Origin: an uncultured Clostridia bacterium
GTDB taxonomy: Bacteria > Bacillota > Clostridia > TANB77 > CAG-508
Length of the DNA: 5,667 bases
NCBI GenBank assembly: GCA_949448405.1
Contig: CASTFX010000085.1
Span: forward strand, 1 to 5,667
Direction: 5' to 3'
How positions within the stretch are numbered: position 1 is the stretch's first letter; each line of letters begins with the position of its first letter. The translations under genes and the position numbers were made by a program. Below, piece by piece: positions 5,488-5,667 of the stretch. Below the pieces are notes generated by a model, which made no database searches, was not told the DNA's origin, and saw only the letters and a program-made list of their open reading frames with translations.

Positions 5488-5667
5488 TTATACATCTAAG
5501 TAATAGTTTGCATTTTCATCTTCACACAAATGCCATGCTCCTATAAAATCTATTTTTGCATTTTCATCTAAATTATACTCTGGTTCTACAACAACTTTTC
5601 CTTTTGAGTCTATTGAGCCCCATACGCCATCTTTCTTTATTCCTGCATATCCACTACTATTTTGCTC
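5488..5667 (-). CDS. WG-repeat protein, C-terminal 59 residues (runs off window)
   Basis: The minus strand is open from the window edge to TAA 5488-5490. It reads GYAGIKKDGVWGSIDSKGKV (residues 6-25 of the visible part), then VVEPEYN and a tail ending in NANYYLDV. The pattern G-(I/L)-K-x-x-G-x-W-G-x-I-(D/N)-x-x-G-x-x-V-x-x-P-x-Y is the WG (KWG) beta repeat, usually present in many tandem copies in surface or cytoplasmic proteins of unknown role. Only one complete repeat is visible, so total length, signal peptide and any fused domain lie outside the window. The tail after the repeat is acidic and lacks a membrane segment. A 15-base direct repeat (5507-5521 and 5555-5569) encodes two Asp-Glu-Asn-Ala motifs in it. 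The next gene on the same strand starts 57 bases downstream; whether they share a transcript is unclear. Confidence 0.8.
   Translation of the reverse strand, partial: EQNSSGYAGIKKDGVWGSIDSKGKVVVEPEYNLDENAKIDFIGAWHLCEDENANYYLDV

Noticed and set aside
5487..5509. TATAAT on the minus strand overlapping the WG-gene stop, as a promoter for the downstream cluster
   Set aside because: The -10 is perfect, but at 16-18 bases upstream I find only AAATGC-like sequence and no extended -10 TGN. In A/T-rich DNA this is not enough to call a promoter.
5507..5569. 15-base direct repeat TTTGCATTTTCATCT as a recombination or CRISPR-like repeat
   Set aside because: There are only two copies, both in frame in the WG-protein tail and encoding a repeated acidic motif. 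It is better explained as low-complexity coding sequence.

Overview
The window is AT-rich bacterial DNA, roughly 30% G+C by eye, with strong AGGAGG-type ribosome binding sites, short intergenic gaps and A/T-ending codons. This points to a low-GC Bacillota, most likely a member of Clostridia. The dapF-dapL pair (the aminotransferase route to meso-diaminopimelate) fits that group. No phage, transposase, CRISPR array, tRNA or rRNA is visible. Both window edges cut genes, and the left edge looks like a contig end.

Layout. Bases 1-1064 (minus strand) carry dapF followed directly by the 5' part of dapL, which make consecutive steps of lysine and peptidoglycan-precursor synthesis. A divergent intergenic region (1065-1290) holds a good promoter for each side. 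Bases 1291-2818 (plus strand) carry lemA and htpX, a common pair of a membrane-anchored LemA protein and a membrane zinc protease, separated by a hairpin. Bases 2819-3017 lie between the converging htpX and tatD and contain a large branched inverted-repeat structure with a T-tract on each strand. Bases 3018-5667 (minus strand) read, in transcription order: the end of a WG-repeat protein, an unrecognised 412-residue protein with one C-terminal membrane segment, acpS (holo-ACP synthase) and tatD (metal-dependent hydrolase). The last three are tightly packed and probably co-transcribed.

Main anomalies. (1) acpS carries one surplus base near 3926-3928; correcting it restores a normal 124-residue AcpS that ends four bases before tatD. 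(2) The first 27 bases are a perfect reverse complement of bases 54-80, and dapL loses its family sequence exactly there, which suggests a fold-back chimera at a contig end. (3) The structured element between htpX and tatD has a G+C-rich core unlike its surroundings and may be a dispersed repeat as well as a two-way terminator. (4) The 412-residue protein has no family I can name. I see no convincing new defence or mobile system; most of the window is housekeeping.
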